NCBI GenBank assembly: GCA_017613275.1
Contig: JAGAED010000016.1
Span: 17,891 to 81,890, forward strand
Source of the DNA: Clostridia bacterium
Lineage (GTDB): Bacteria; Bacillota; Clostridia; TANB77; CAG-508
Direction of reading: 5' to 3'
DNA length: 64,000 nt
The position numbers were made by a program, and so were the translations under genes. Within the stretch, counting starts at the first letter, position 1. The number at the start of each line of letters is the position of its first letter. Below the pieces are notes generated by a model. That model searched no databases and was not told the origin of the DNA. It worked only from the letters and a program-made list of their open reading frames with translations. Shown here piece after piece: positions 32,183-41,154 of this stretch.

Positions 32183-34755
32183 ATTTCCATTCCTTCCCTT
32201 GCTTTTAAATAATCTTTAATATTTTCAAGTGCTTGTCTTGCCTTTGCTCTCTCCTGTGGATGGTTAATCACGGTTTCAATCTCTCCCATATCAATGTAAC
32301 CCTCTTCAAAATCAATCATTCCGTCTGTATTTTCAAAATCTTCTTCATATTCATCAAGTTCATCTTCTATATAAGCTCCAATATATTCAATCTCAGAAGT
32401 ATCCAAGTTTATTAGCTTTTTAGACTTTTCATTATCGCTATATAATGATGTAATAGTTTTTATATCATCATCTGAATCCTCATGTTCAACTGAACCATCT
32501 TCATATAAAACAAGTTGAATTCTAGAATCACTAATATACTCAACCTTTTCTTCAGGATATTTATTTTCATTATCATGTTTTAATTTACTTATATCTATAT
32601 CTGTATTTCCAATTCCCACAGTAACTTTATTTAATTGTTGACCTCTTATTTTTTTACTTAATTCTGCAACTTTCTTTTCATATTCTTCATCAGTCATATT
32701 GTCTTTTTCTTCTTCTAGTTTGCTTATTTCTTCTTTTTTATACTTTTTAATTCCAGTCTTATCTTCTTCAACAAAAGCTTTAGCGGCTTTTTTCACTGCT
32801 TTTAACACTTCATTACTAACAACTTTCTTGTTATTTGAATCTTTCTGTACCGCTTCTATATTGTCAAAACAAATAACGTTTTTATTTCTCCATAACCAGC
32901 TTTGAGCCAAAACTTTTCCAGATTCGTCTTGAACAATTAAAACTCTTCCATTTGGTGATGTTGTACTATGGATCATACAACTTTCACCTAAATTATCTAA
33001 TGCCTGACAGCAATCTGTTATTTCCCCAACGAATATAGCAGTTGGATCATCAAGACTCAAAACTTTATATGTATATTTAGAATCTTCACATTTTCCTTCT
33101 ATCTGCGGAATACTACTTTCCTTTCTTTTTAATTGTTCTCTGTATATATCTTGGACTTTTTCAAATTGTTCTTGAGAATATCCACAATTAGAAGCCAGTT
33201 CACTAATTTCGGCAAATTCAATTTTTTTATATCTTTTCTTGTATAAGTATTTCTCGCACTTATCAAATGTTATTCTTTGCCCAAGGTTTGCATTTACAAT
33301 TTCATCCCATTGTTTCTGAATTTTACTTATTTCATTTTGCTTCTTTTGGTTTTTTAATATTTCAGTTATATTATTTTTAAAAAAATTATAAAAATCTGGT
33401 TTATATTTCATATCCATACCGTCAAATATTCTATGAAGTTTAGTTGGTGTCATCATAAAACTTGGGTCTGCTTTATAATATATTTTCCTTATCTTTTTCT
33501 CCAATTCATATCCTTCATTAGGATTATTCTTCTTTAATTCCTGTAAATCCGTTTTTAATAGGATTCCAACATTTTTTTCATCAATTTTCTTCTCATAACC
33601 TTTTTGTAATACATACCTAATAACTGCATTTTCATTTGTATCCGCATCATACTCTTCTAAAAGATTTTTCATTTTAATTTCAGATAACTCAGTTTCTTGT
33701 AATACCTTCTGTATAATATACTTCAACTCTTCATCAGCTTTATCTTGTGATTCGAATAAGTTCAAAAAATTAGAATCTTCAAGCATATGTTTTTTATTCA
33801 CAACATATTTATTATATTTTTTTATATCAAAATTATTATAAATAATATCTTTTTCACTATCTAAAAAATTATCTAAACAGATTTTAAATCTTTTCTTTGG
33901 CATGTATGTAGAAAAATGTTCTATTATTCCAAGTCTCTCTTCTTGATTTGCATCTTTGTCAAATGCCCCAAAAGAAAGAAGCGTTTCTACTAAAGCATTT
34001 TTGGCGTCTGCACTTGAGTTATATAATTCGTTTTTAGTTAAATTCCACCATATTTTTTTATCAAACTTTTCTATTTGATTACTTGGATATTTTTTTAGTA
34101 CATTTATACCTGGCACAAAATTATGTAATTTATCAAACTTGTACATTTTTAAAATTACATCTAATTCTGCTTTTGCATCAATGTTATATCCTCCCCATAT
34201 TCCCTTTGCATATATTTCAGGTGTGATGTATTTTGCTGGAATATCCTTTAATACATTTTCTGTATTATTAAATCTCACAGATTTAGTTCTTCCATCTACT
34301 AATGCCTCATATATTTCTTTACCTATCATATTTCCTGGAACATATTCAAAATTATCTGGATAGCCTTTAACCGCCTTTATGCACATTTCATGTGTTTTAT
34401 ATTTATCAGGCACCAACTTAAAGTAATATACTGAATCTTCAACAAGCTTGTCCCAAAATTCTTGACTATCTAAAAATTCTTCTGGAATATGTGCGTTCTT
34501 CCCAGGAGAATCATCCGTTATTTTTTCGTGTTTCTCTGAAGTTCTAAATTCATATGGAAATTTCACTAGTACTGCTTCTCGCATATCTTCTGGAATAAAT
34601 TTAAAAGCCTTCCTATCATTGTCAAAAGCATATATACACATTTCTTCATCTATAAACTCTTCTGGTACAAATTTTAGCAACATTCCATCTTGCATTACAA
34701 TTCTCTTAAATGCGTTTGCCATAACTTTTTTATCCATAGTGCTCTCCTTTGCCAC
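32179..34755 (-). CDS. Large hypothetical protein with DUF4116-like repeats
   Basis: An 858-residue protein. The first 170 residues contain repeats of the form EEFxDEEMCIYAFDNDRKAF-KFIPEDM, resembling DUF4116. The middle is helical and Lys-rich. Around residues 570-650 there is a compact domain with FVGEITDCCQALDNLGESCM and VLAQSWLWRNKNVICFDNIE, seen in uncharacterised phage and accessory proteins. The C-terminus is very acidic. The function is unknown. It is coupled to the downstream 102-residue protein. The pair could be an effector or defence-type module; that is a guess. Confidence 0.7.
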   Translation of the reverse strand: MAKESTMDKKVMANAFKRIVMQDGMLLKFVPEEFIDEEMCIYAFDNDRKAFKFIPEDMREAVLVKFPYEFRTSEKHEKITDDSPGKNAHIPEEFLDSQEFWDKLVEDSVYYFKLVPDKYKTHEMCIKAVKGYPDNFEYVPGNMIGKEIYEALVDGRTKSVRFNNTENVLKDIPAKYITPEIYAKGIWGGYNIDAKAELDVILKMYKFDKLHNFVPGINVLKKYPSNQIEKFDKKIWWNLTKNELYNSSADAKNALVETLLSFGAFDKDANQEERLGIIEHFSTYMPKKRFKICLDNFLDSEKDIIYNNFDIKKYNKYVVNKKHMLEDSNFLNLFESQDKADEELKYIIQKVLQETELSEIKMKNLLEEYDADTNENAVIRYVLQKGYEKKIDEKNVGILLKTDLQELKKNNPNEGYELEKKIRKIYYKADPSFMMTPTKLHRIFDGMDMKYKPDFYNFFKNNITEILKNQKKQNEISKIQKQWDEIVNANLGQRITFDKCEKYLYKKRYKKIEFAEISELASNCGYSQEQFEKVQDIYREQLKRKESSIPQIEGKCEDSKYTYKVLSLDDPTAIFVGEITDCCQALDNLGESCMIHSTTSPNGRVLIVQDESGKVLAQSWLWRNKNVICFDNIEAVQKDSNNKKVVSNEVLKAVKKAAKAFVEEDKTGIKKYKKEEISKLEEEKDNMTDEEYEKKVAELSKKIRGQQLNKVTVGIGNTDIDISKLKHDNENKYPEEKVEYISDSRIQLVLYEDGSVEHEDSDDDIKTITSLYSDNEKSKKLINLDTSEIEYIGAYIEDELDEYEEDFENTDGMIDFEEGYIDMGEIETVINHPQERAKARQALENIKDYLKAREGMEI

Positions 34756-34802
34756 TTTCTAGTCTCCTCTATATATAAAAATTATACCATTCGCCCAAAA
34801 TA

Positions 34803-34836
34803 AAAACAATAAAATATAAAATATTTTATTGTTTTA
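34803..34836 (-). terminator. Terminator of pgeF
   Basis: AAAACAATAAAATA (34803-34816) pairs with TATTTTATTGTTTT (34822-34835). The right arm overlaps the pgeF stop codon. Confidence 0.7.
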
Positions 34837-35664
34837 TTTCAAGCTTATTAACGCAGTGTTTAAGCCATATCCTTCTTTTTCAACTCTAAAAGAGTGAATT
34901 ATTTTTGAATTACAAACACTGCAAAGTCCGCTATCTATGATATTTTCTTCTTTTAAGCCTTCTTTTTTCAGAATTTCTTTATTTATCAAAACTGTATCTA
35001 TATTCCATTTTTCTTTTTTCTCATTATATTCAATAAAACTGTTTAATTCCTTAAACTCTTTTTCGAATAAGTCTTTTACGTCTTTATCCACTTCAAAATG
35101 ACATTTTCTAATACTTGGGCAAATACAACAAATAATGTCTTGTGGATTGCAATTATACTCTTTTACCATTTTTTTAACCGCTTCCACTGAAATTCTTTGA
35201 AGTGTTCCTTTCCAGCCAGAGTGCACATTTGCAATTACTTTTTTAACTGGGTCGAAGAACAAAAGTAAGATACAATCAGCATTTGTGGTTGCTAATATAA
35301 AATTTGATTTATTTGTAACTAAACCATCTGTTGCATCATATTCGCTTAAATTGAAATCAGGTTCATTTGGATTTATCTTTGAATTTACAAGCTTTACATT
35401 TTTGGTATGTTCTTGATTACATTTTACAACATTAATACAATTCTCTCCCATTGCATTACATAAACTCTCATAGTCTTTGCAATTTTTTTCAAACTCTTCT
35501 CTGGGCAATGGTTTTTTATTTGATTTATCCGTTCTATAATTATAATTTATTCCCAAAGAATATGCATGATTTATTATATCTTTATATTCCAGCAACTTTC
35601 TAAATTGTAAATATTCTATACCATCTTTTTTAACATGAATTACATTATCATTTGTTAAATTCAT
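34834..35664 (-). CDS. pgeF: YfiH/LACC1-family purine nucleoside phosphorylase-like protein (peptidoglycan editing factor)
   Basis: A 276-residue protein with the family's metal-site signature: TTNADCILLLFFDP, then NVHSGWKGTLQRIS (His) and the Cys/His motifs CICPSIRKCHFEV and DSGLCSVC. Older annotation calls these polyphenol oxidases. Characterised members act on purine nucleosides or influence cell-wall precursor fidelity. It follows the rRNA methyltransferase gene by two bases. Confidence 0.88.
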   Translation of the reverse strand: MNLTNDNVIHVKKDGIEYLQFRKLLEYKDIINHAYSLGINYNYRTDKSNKKPLPREEFEKNCKDYESLCNAMGENCINVVKCNQEHTKNVKLVNSKINPNEPDFNLSEYDATDGLVTNKSNFILATTNADCILLLFFDPVKKVIANVHSGWKGTLQRISVEAVKKMVKEYNCNPQDIICCICPSIRKCHFEVDKDVKDLFEKEFKELNSFIEYNEKKEKWNIDTVLINKEILKKEGLKEENIIDSGLCSVCNSKIIHSFRVEKEGYGLNTALISLK

Positions 35665-35666
35665 TA

Positions 35667-36458
35667 TTATTTTCCTCCAACTTTTCTTCTTACATATTCA
35701 TACAGTACAACGCCCGTAGCCACTGAAGCATTAAGGCTTTCAGTTTTACCAAGCATTGGAATTTTAACCTTTTCATCTGCAAAATCTTGGATTTCTTTCT
35801 CTACTCCATTTGCCTCATTTCCTACTACTATAACTTTTTTATTATAGTCAACATCATAAATAGAATTCTCTGTTTGAAGTGATGTAACCATTACCTTGAA
35901 GTGATGTTTTTTAGCTTGTTTCAAAGTTTCCATCAAGTTTTCACATTCAATTATTTTCACTCTAAAAATTGCTCCCATTGTAGAACGCACTACTTTTGGA
36001 TTAAAGCAGTCTGCTGTTCCTTTTGAAACTAGAATTTGTGTAAGACCTATGCTATCTACCGTTCTTAAGATAGTTCCTAAATTTCCTGGGTCTTGAAGGT
36101 CATCTAAAGCAACTATAATATCTTGTGAATAGTCTATTTCGTTTTCTGCATTTTCTTTGCTTACAACAGCTAAAATACCTTGTGGATTTTTAACTTCTGT
36201 AATACTTGAAAATACTTGTTTTGAAACACACACGCAATCATATTTTGCAATTTCATATGTTAGGTCTTTTGGAATGTCAGAATTTTCACAATCATCGCAA
36301 ATCACAATCTGCTTTATTTTTGCTTTTTCTTGAATTGCTTCACGAATTAGCTTTATTCCTTCAATTACAAATTCGTTATTCAAATCTCTGTATTTTTTAT
36401 CTTTTAATTTTTTAATTTTTTTCACAATTTCATTATCTTTACTAGTTATTTTTTGCAT
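35667..36458 (-). CDS. TrmH-family RNA 2'-O-methyltransferase
   Basis: A 263-residue SPOUT enzyme. The N-terminal substrate-binding domain begins KITSKDNEIVKKIKKLKDKK. The knot motifs are LDDLQDPGNLGTILRTVDS, VVGNEANGVEKEI and KIPMLGKTESLNASVATGVV. It methylates ribose in rRNA using SAM; the exact nucleotide is not readable. A structured repeat (36496-36635) separates it from mfd upstream. Confidence 0.92.
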   Translation of the reverse strand: MQKITSKDNEIVKKIKKLKDKKYRDLNNEFVIEGIKLIREAIQEKAKIKQIVICDDCENSDIPKDLTYEIAKYDCVCVSKQVFSSITEVKNPQGILAVVSKENAENEIDYSQDIIVALDDLQDPGNLGTILRTVDSIGLTQILVSKGTADCFNPKVVRSTMGAIFRVKIIECENLMETLKQAKKHHFKVMVTSLQTENSIYDVDYNKKVIVVGNEANGVEKEIQDFADEKVKIPMLGKTESLNASVATGVVLYEYVRRKVGGK

Positions 36459-36495
36459 AACTTTCTCCTTCTATTTTGCAAATTTATATATAATA

Positions 36496-36635
36496 TGCAA
36501 AATATATTTATTTTCAAAACCCGCGTAAGCGACCAACCGGAGCGAAGCGCAGGGCGACTGGAGCAACTTACAGGCTAGTATTTTTAAAATCTGGAAGTTG
36601 CGACACCAAGGGTTTGAAAATACATATATTTTGCA
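36496..36635 (-). repeat. Structured intergenic element, family A copy 1
   Basis: Outer arms 36496-36522 and 36610-36635 are complementary. The inner stem is GCAACTTACAG (36563-36573) with CTGGAAGTTGC (36591-36601) and a 17-base loop. The core GCGTAAGCGACCAACCG and AGCGAAGCGCAGGGCGACTG is GC-rich against AT-rich flanks. It begins five bases after the mfd stop. Copy 2 is at 46929-47069. Confidence 0.85.
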
Positions 36636-36640
36636 ATAAA

Positions 36641-39600
36641 CTATATTTTTAAAAAATCGGTAACAGATTTTAATATAGTATGTTCATCAGTTGAAGAAAT
36701 TTCAAAAGTCACCATTGGCTTTAGACCTGCAGAAAATTTAATTTTATTACCATATTTTTGAACAAGTCCTGCTATATCTATATTATCTCCATTTCCTTCA
36801 TAAGTAAACACAACAGCAGTTTTTCTGCTCATTATTTTAGATATTTTTTGTTCTTTTGCTAAGTATTTTATTCTTGCAATAGAAATTAAGTTTTCCAATT
36901 CATTTGGCATATTGCCATATCTATCAATTATCTCGTCAATTACATCTTGTATATTTTGCTCATTTTTACACAAAGCAATATTTTGATAAATCTCTATTTT
37001 CTGACTTGAATCTGAAATATACTCATCTGGAATGTAACTTGTAACATTTAAATCTATTTGAATATCTGGTGTTTCTTCCACCTGGATTCCCTTAGTTTCT
37101 TTTACAACTTCATCAAGCAATGCACAATATGTTTCATAACCAACTTGTTCCAAGTGACCAGACTGAATTTCTCCAAGTAGACTTCCTGCTCCCCTTATTT
37201 CCAAATCACGCATTGCAATTTTAAATCCTGAGCCAAATTCTGTGAATTCTTTTATAGCTTTTAATCTCTTGTCTGCTACCTCTGTAAGCATTTTGTCTTT
37301 TTTATAAGTTATATAACTATATGCTTGCCTATCTGCTCTACCAACTCTACCTCTAATTTGGTATAGTTGTGCCAAGCCCATTCTATCAGCATTTTCAACA
37401 ATTATTGTATTTGCATTTGGAATGTCAATTCCAGATTCTAATATGGTTGTGCAAACAAGTACATTTGTCTTTCTATCTGTAAAATCTTTCATTATATCTT
37501 CAATCTGGTTTCCTGTCATTCTACCATGTGCAAATGCTACATTTGCTTCTGGAACTAGCCTAGAAATTGAATTTGCTTTTCTTTCTATTCCTTCTACGTT
37601 GTTGAAAATATAGAATACCTGCCCATCTCTTTCCAATTCTTTTGTTATTGCCTCTCTAACAATTTCTTCGTCATATTCTAGCACATAAGTTTGAACTGGT
37701 TTTCTATTTTGTGGTGGATCATAAATTATTGACATATCCCTTACTCCAACAATTGACATATGCATTGTTCTAGGAATTGGGGTTGCTGTCATTGTAAGAA
37801 CATCAACATTAGTTTTATATTGTTTTATTTTTTCTTTATCTTTAACACCAAATCTGTGCTCTTCATCTATTATCAATAATCCTAAATCTTTAAACTCAAC
37901 ATCTTTGCTTAAAAGCCTGTGTGTTCCAACTACTACATCTATTTCACCTAATTTAAGTTTTCTTATTACTTCGTTTTGATATTTAGCTGACTTAAATCTA
38001 TTTAGAACAGCTACCCTAATTGCAAATTCTCCCATTCTCTTTTGGAATTCTTCAAATTGTTGCTCTGCTAAAACTGTTGTTGGTGCCAAATATGCAACTT
38101 GCTTTTGATCCATAACAGCTTTAAATGCAGCTCTTATTGCCACTTCTGTTTTACCATAACCTACATCACCACATAGAAGTCTATCCATTGGTCTTTGATT
38201 TTCCATATCTTTTTTTACTTCTTCTATACATCTTAATTGGTCATCTGTTTCTTGGTATGGAAATCTCTCTTCAAATTGTGTTTGCCAAGGTGTGTCTGGG
38301 CTGAATGCATAACCTTTTGAATGTTCTCTTTTTGCGTATAATTCAATCAATTCTTTTGTAACTTCACGAAGATTTTTCTTAACTTTAGCTTTAGTATTTT
38401 GCCAATCTTTAGTACCAAGTTTATTCATTTTTGGAGCTGCACCATCTCCACCAATGTATTTTCTAATTGTATCCATCGCACTTGTTGGAATATATAAAAT
38501 TGCATCATCTTTATATTTTATTTTTATATAATCTTTTGTTATTCCATCTGCTTTAATTGTGTTAACCCCAATATATATGCCTATTCCATAGGTTTTATGT
38601 ACTACATAATCTCCAACTTTTAAATCTGCAAAAACTATTTTTTCTGCCTCTTTGTATACTGAACTTACAACTTTTCTCTTTTTGTCTCCTTCAATTATAT
38701 TATCTGCAGAAATTACAATTTGGTTTAATTCAAAGTTTTCAAATCCAGTTGAAATTTTTCCAATTGAAAGTGTTACAATGCTTTCAGCAGATTTTGAAAT
38801 TATTGTTTTATCAAGGTTTTCTTCAACTTTGCAGATTATATCTTCTTTCTCAAAAATAGCTTTTAATTTCTTAATTTTGTCTTTGCTATTTACTAAAACT
38901 ATAATCTCTTTTTTATCATTGCACCATTTACGAATATCTTTTAAAAGTTCTTCAACCTCGCTTTTAAAATAGTTGATTTCTCTATATTTAAAATTATATT
39001 TTTCAGATTGGATTTTAACATTATCGTCAAATCTTTCTAAATATAAAAGTTGATGTTCTTCAAATTTTTCACTTAGCCCAGCAACACCTAGCATGTTTTG
39101 AATTGCTTCTGGCACAATTTTTTGCTTATCTACCAATGTTTTTATAAGTTCAGAGTTGTCTTGATTTATATTCTTTTGTCTTTGATTTATTTTAGAAATG
39201 TCATCTAAAACTACAACATATTTGTCATTTAAATAATCTAGCAAATTAGCTTGTGTAGGGTAAAAGCAGTCAAAATATTTATCTACTTTGCTTATATAAT
39301 CTCCATTTAAAATTTGCTCTATATCATTTTCAGCATTTTCTTCTTGCTTATCTGTTAAAATTTTTCTTCTTATCTTTTCAGCAATTTTTTCTCTTGGAAT
39401 TTCTAAAACATACTCGTGTGCAGGGTTTACAGTTATTTTCTCAATAGTTTTTATAGACCTTTGACTTGATATACTAAATGTCCTTATTGAATCTACTTCA
39501 TCTCCCCAGAACTCAATTCTTACACCTAGTTCTTCTGTTAAAGAAATGTCTAAGATTCCACCTCTTATACTAAATTGACCTCTACCATCTATTAACTCAT

Positions 39601-40087
39601 ATCTTGCATATCCAAGTTCTACTAGCTTTTGTTTTATTTCTTCTAGATTTTTCAAATCTCCAATTTTGAAATCTATTGAATTTTTATACAAAACGCTTTT
39701 AGCTGGAAGCCTTTGCATTAGGGCTTCTATGGTTGTTACAACTATCAAATTTTGCTTACTTGTAATATCATTTAAGGCTTCTATTCTTTCATAAGGAAGG
39801 TCTTTACTTTCTGCAACAAAGTCATAAGTAACAACTTCTTTTTTAGGAAACATTACAACTTTATCAGTAAAATATTGTAAATCTTCCTTAATCCTTTTTG
39901 CCTGAATTTCATTGTATGTAACAATACATAATGGCTTTTTAGAGTATTCATTTAAACCTGCAACTAAGCTTATTCCTCCAACGCCAATTAAGCCCGATAT
40001 TGATATCGGACTTTTTTTATTTTCTATTTGTTTTACCAGTTCTACAAACTTGGTGCTTTTACCAAGTTTTCCTATTATAGTATTCAC
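36641..40087 (-). CDS. mfd: Transcription-repair coupling factor
   Basis: A 1148-residue Mfd with an N-terminal UvrB-like region, an RNA polymerase-interacting domain (around residues 475-540, KVGDYVVHKTYGIGIYIGVN) and RecG-like helicase motifs GDVGYGKTEVAIRA, LIIDEEHRFGV and TATPIPRTMHMS. It removes stalled polymerase at lesions and recruits UvrA. I choose GTG 40087, ten bases after AAAGGAG. The gene ends in TAG. The promoter is at 40121-40149. Confidence 0.97.
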   Translation of the reverse strand: MNTIIGKLGKSTKFVELVKQIENKKSPISISGLIGVGGISLVAGLNEYSKKPLCIVTYNEIQAKRIKEDLQYFTDKVVMFPKKEVVTYDFVAESKDLPYERIEALNDITSKQNLIVVTTIEALMQRLPAKSVLYKNSIDFKIGDLKNLEEIKQKLVELGYARYELIDGRGQFSIRGGILDISLTEELGVRIEFWGDEVDSIRTFSISSQRSIKTIEKITVNPAHEYVLEIPREKIAEKIRRKILTDKQEENAENDIEQILNGDYISKVDKYFDCFYPTQANLLDYLNDKYVVVLDDISKINQRQKNINQDNSELIKTLVDKQKIVPEAIQNMLGVAGLSEKFEEHQLLYLERFDDNVKIQSEKYNFKYREINYFKSEVEELLKDIRKWCNDKKEIIVLVNSKDKIKKLKAIFEKEDIICKVEENLDKTIISKSAESIVTLSIGKISTGFENFELNQIVISADNIIEGDKKRKVVSSVYKEAEKIVFADLKVGDYVVHKTYGIGIYIGVNTIKADGITKDYIKIKYKDDAILYIPTSAMDTIRKYIGGDGAAPKMNKLGTKDWQNTKAKVKKNLREVTKELIELYAKREHSKGYAFSPDTPWQTQFEERFPYQETDDQLRCIEEVKKDMENQRPMDRLLCGDVGYGKTEVAIRAAFKAVMDQKQVAYLAPTTVLAEQQFEEFQKRMGEFAIRVAVLNRFKSAKYQNEVIRKLKLGEIDVVVGTHRLLSKDVEFKDLGLLIIDEEHRFGVKDKEKIKQYKTNVDVLTMTATPIPRTMHMSIVGVRDMSIIYDPPQNRKPVQTYVLEYDEEIVREAITKELERDGQVFYIFNNVEGIERKANSISRLVPEANVAFAHGRMTGNQIEDIMKDFTDRKTNVLVCTTILESGIDIPNANTIIVENADRMGLAQLYQIRGRVGRADRQAYSYITYKKDKMLTEVADKRLKAIKEFTEFGSGFKIAMRDLEIRGAGSLLGEIQSGHLEQVGYETYCALLDEVVKETKGIQVEETPDIQIDLNVTSYIPDEYISDSSQKIEIYQNIALCKNEQNIQDVIDEIIDRYGNMPNELENLISIARIKYLAKEQKISKIMSRKTAVVFTYEGNGDNIDIAGLVQKYGNKIKFSAGLKPMVTFEISSTDEHTILKSVTDFLKI

Positions 40088-40120
40088 TTGTAAACTGCTC
40101 CTTTTATAATTATAGTAATA

Positions 40121-40149
40121 ATTATAGCACAAAATTTGATTTAAAACAA
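40121..40149 (-). promoter_or_regulatory. mfd promoter
   Basis: On the minus strand TTGTTT (40144-40149) and TATAAT (40121-40126) are 17 bases apart. Confidence 0.7.
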
Positions 40150-40170
40150 TTAGAATAATAAAAATTAATA

Positions 40171-40214
40171 AACTTTTTGGGACACTTAACTTTTTTAAAG
40201 TGTACCAAAAAGTT
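40171..40214 (-). terminator. Terminator of the topB-trmL run
   Basis: ACTTTTTGGGACACTT and AAGTGTACCAAAAAGT pair with one mismatch, directly after the trmL stop. Confidence 0.85.
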
Positions 40215-40215
40215 T

Positions 40216-40713
40216 TTAATCAAAATATTGGCTAATTTCTTCTAATCCATAAAAGTTACATTGTCTGAAAATATCATAAACAACAATAGCAACAGAATTT
40301 GAAAGATTTAAAGATCTTAATGTTGGTCTCATAGGGATTCTAATAGTTTTATCAATATACTTTAAAAGTACATCTTCTGGTAATCCTTTAGTTTCCTTTC
40401 CAAACAACACGAAAATCTCATCCATCTTAGAATAATCTGGCTCTGAATATACATGTTTTCCTTTTGTTGTTACAAAAAACATGTTATTTTCTTCCGGTTT
40501 ATATTTCTCCAAAAACCTTTCAAATGATGTATGTTCTTCAATTTCCAATTTGTCCCAATAATCTAAACCAGCTCTTTGTACTGCTTTTTCGGAAATATTG
40601 AATCCTAATGGATGTACCAAATGTAATTTTCCACCTGTTGCAGCACATGTTCTTGCAATATTTCCTGTATTTTGTGGTATCTCTGGTTCAACTAATACTA
40701 CGTTTAATTTCAT
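40216..40713 (-). CDS. trmL: tRNA (cytidine/uridine-34 2'-O)-methyltransferase
   Basis: A 165-residue single-domain SPOUT enzyme. The motifs NVVLVEPEIPQNTGNIARTC, LFGKETKGLPEDVL and IPMRPTLRSLNLSNSVAIVV are those of TrmL (YibK), which methylates the wobble ribose of certain tRNA-Leu. Its ATG overlaps the thioesterase stop by four bases. Confidence 0.95.
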   Translation of the reverse strand: MKLNVVLVEPEIPQNTGNIARTCAATGGKLHLVHPLGFNISEKAVQRAGLDYWDKLEIEEHTSFERFLEKYKPEENNMFFVTTKGKHVYSEPDYSKMDEIFVLFGKETKGLPEDVLLKYIDKTIRIPMRPTLRSLNLSNSVAIVVYDIFRQCNFYGLEEISQYFD

Positions 40714-41141
40714 TTTGTATTCTCTCCTTTTTTAATAGCTAATTCTGTTAATTTTTCTGCTAATTTCGGAAATTCTTTTTTCAAAATAATTGGCTTATTA
40801 TCTTTATTTAAAAAGCAATGTTTTGTTTTTCCTACTGCAACTATTTTACCTGTATTAACATCTGTCATTGTATATTTAAAAGTTAATTTTACACCTTTAA
40901 ATTCAAAAACTTCTACTTGAATTTCTACTAAATCGTCAAATTGTGTTGAAATTTTATATTCACATTCCGCACCAATTACTGGTGAAATTGCTCCCATTTC
41001 TTCTAACTTTTTGTAGCTAAATCCAATTTTATCTAAAAAATCAACTCTTGCCTCTTCCATCCATCTAATATAATTAGAATGATGTGTTACTCCCATTTTA
41101 TCTGTTTCATAATATGCAACTTTGTGTATGTAATTCTTCAT
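40710..41141 (-). CDS. Acyl-CoA thioesterase, hotdog fold
   Basis: A 143-residue protein of the 4-hydroxybenzoyl-CoA/YbgC thioesterase type. The block YYETDKMGVTHHSNYIRWME, followed by EARVDFL, is the family active-site region, with the catalytic Asp in ETDKMG. It hydrolyses acyl-CoA or acyl-ACP; the natural acyl group is unknown. It lies 13 bases after topB and overlaps trmL. Confidence 0.9.
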   Translation of the reverse strand: MKNYIHKVAYYETDKMGVTHHSNYIRWMEEARVDFLDKIGFSYKKLEEMGAISPVIGAECEYKISTQFDDLVEIQVEVFEFKGVKLTFKYTMTDVNTGKIVAVGKTKHCFLNKDNKPIILKKEFPKLAEKLTELAIKKGENTK

Positions 41142-41154
41142 CTCAATTCCCTCT

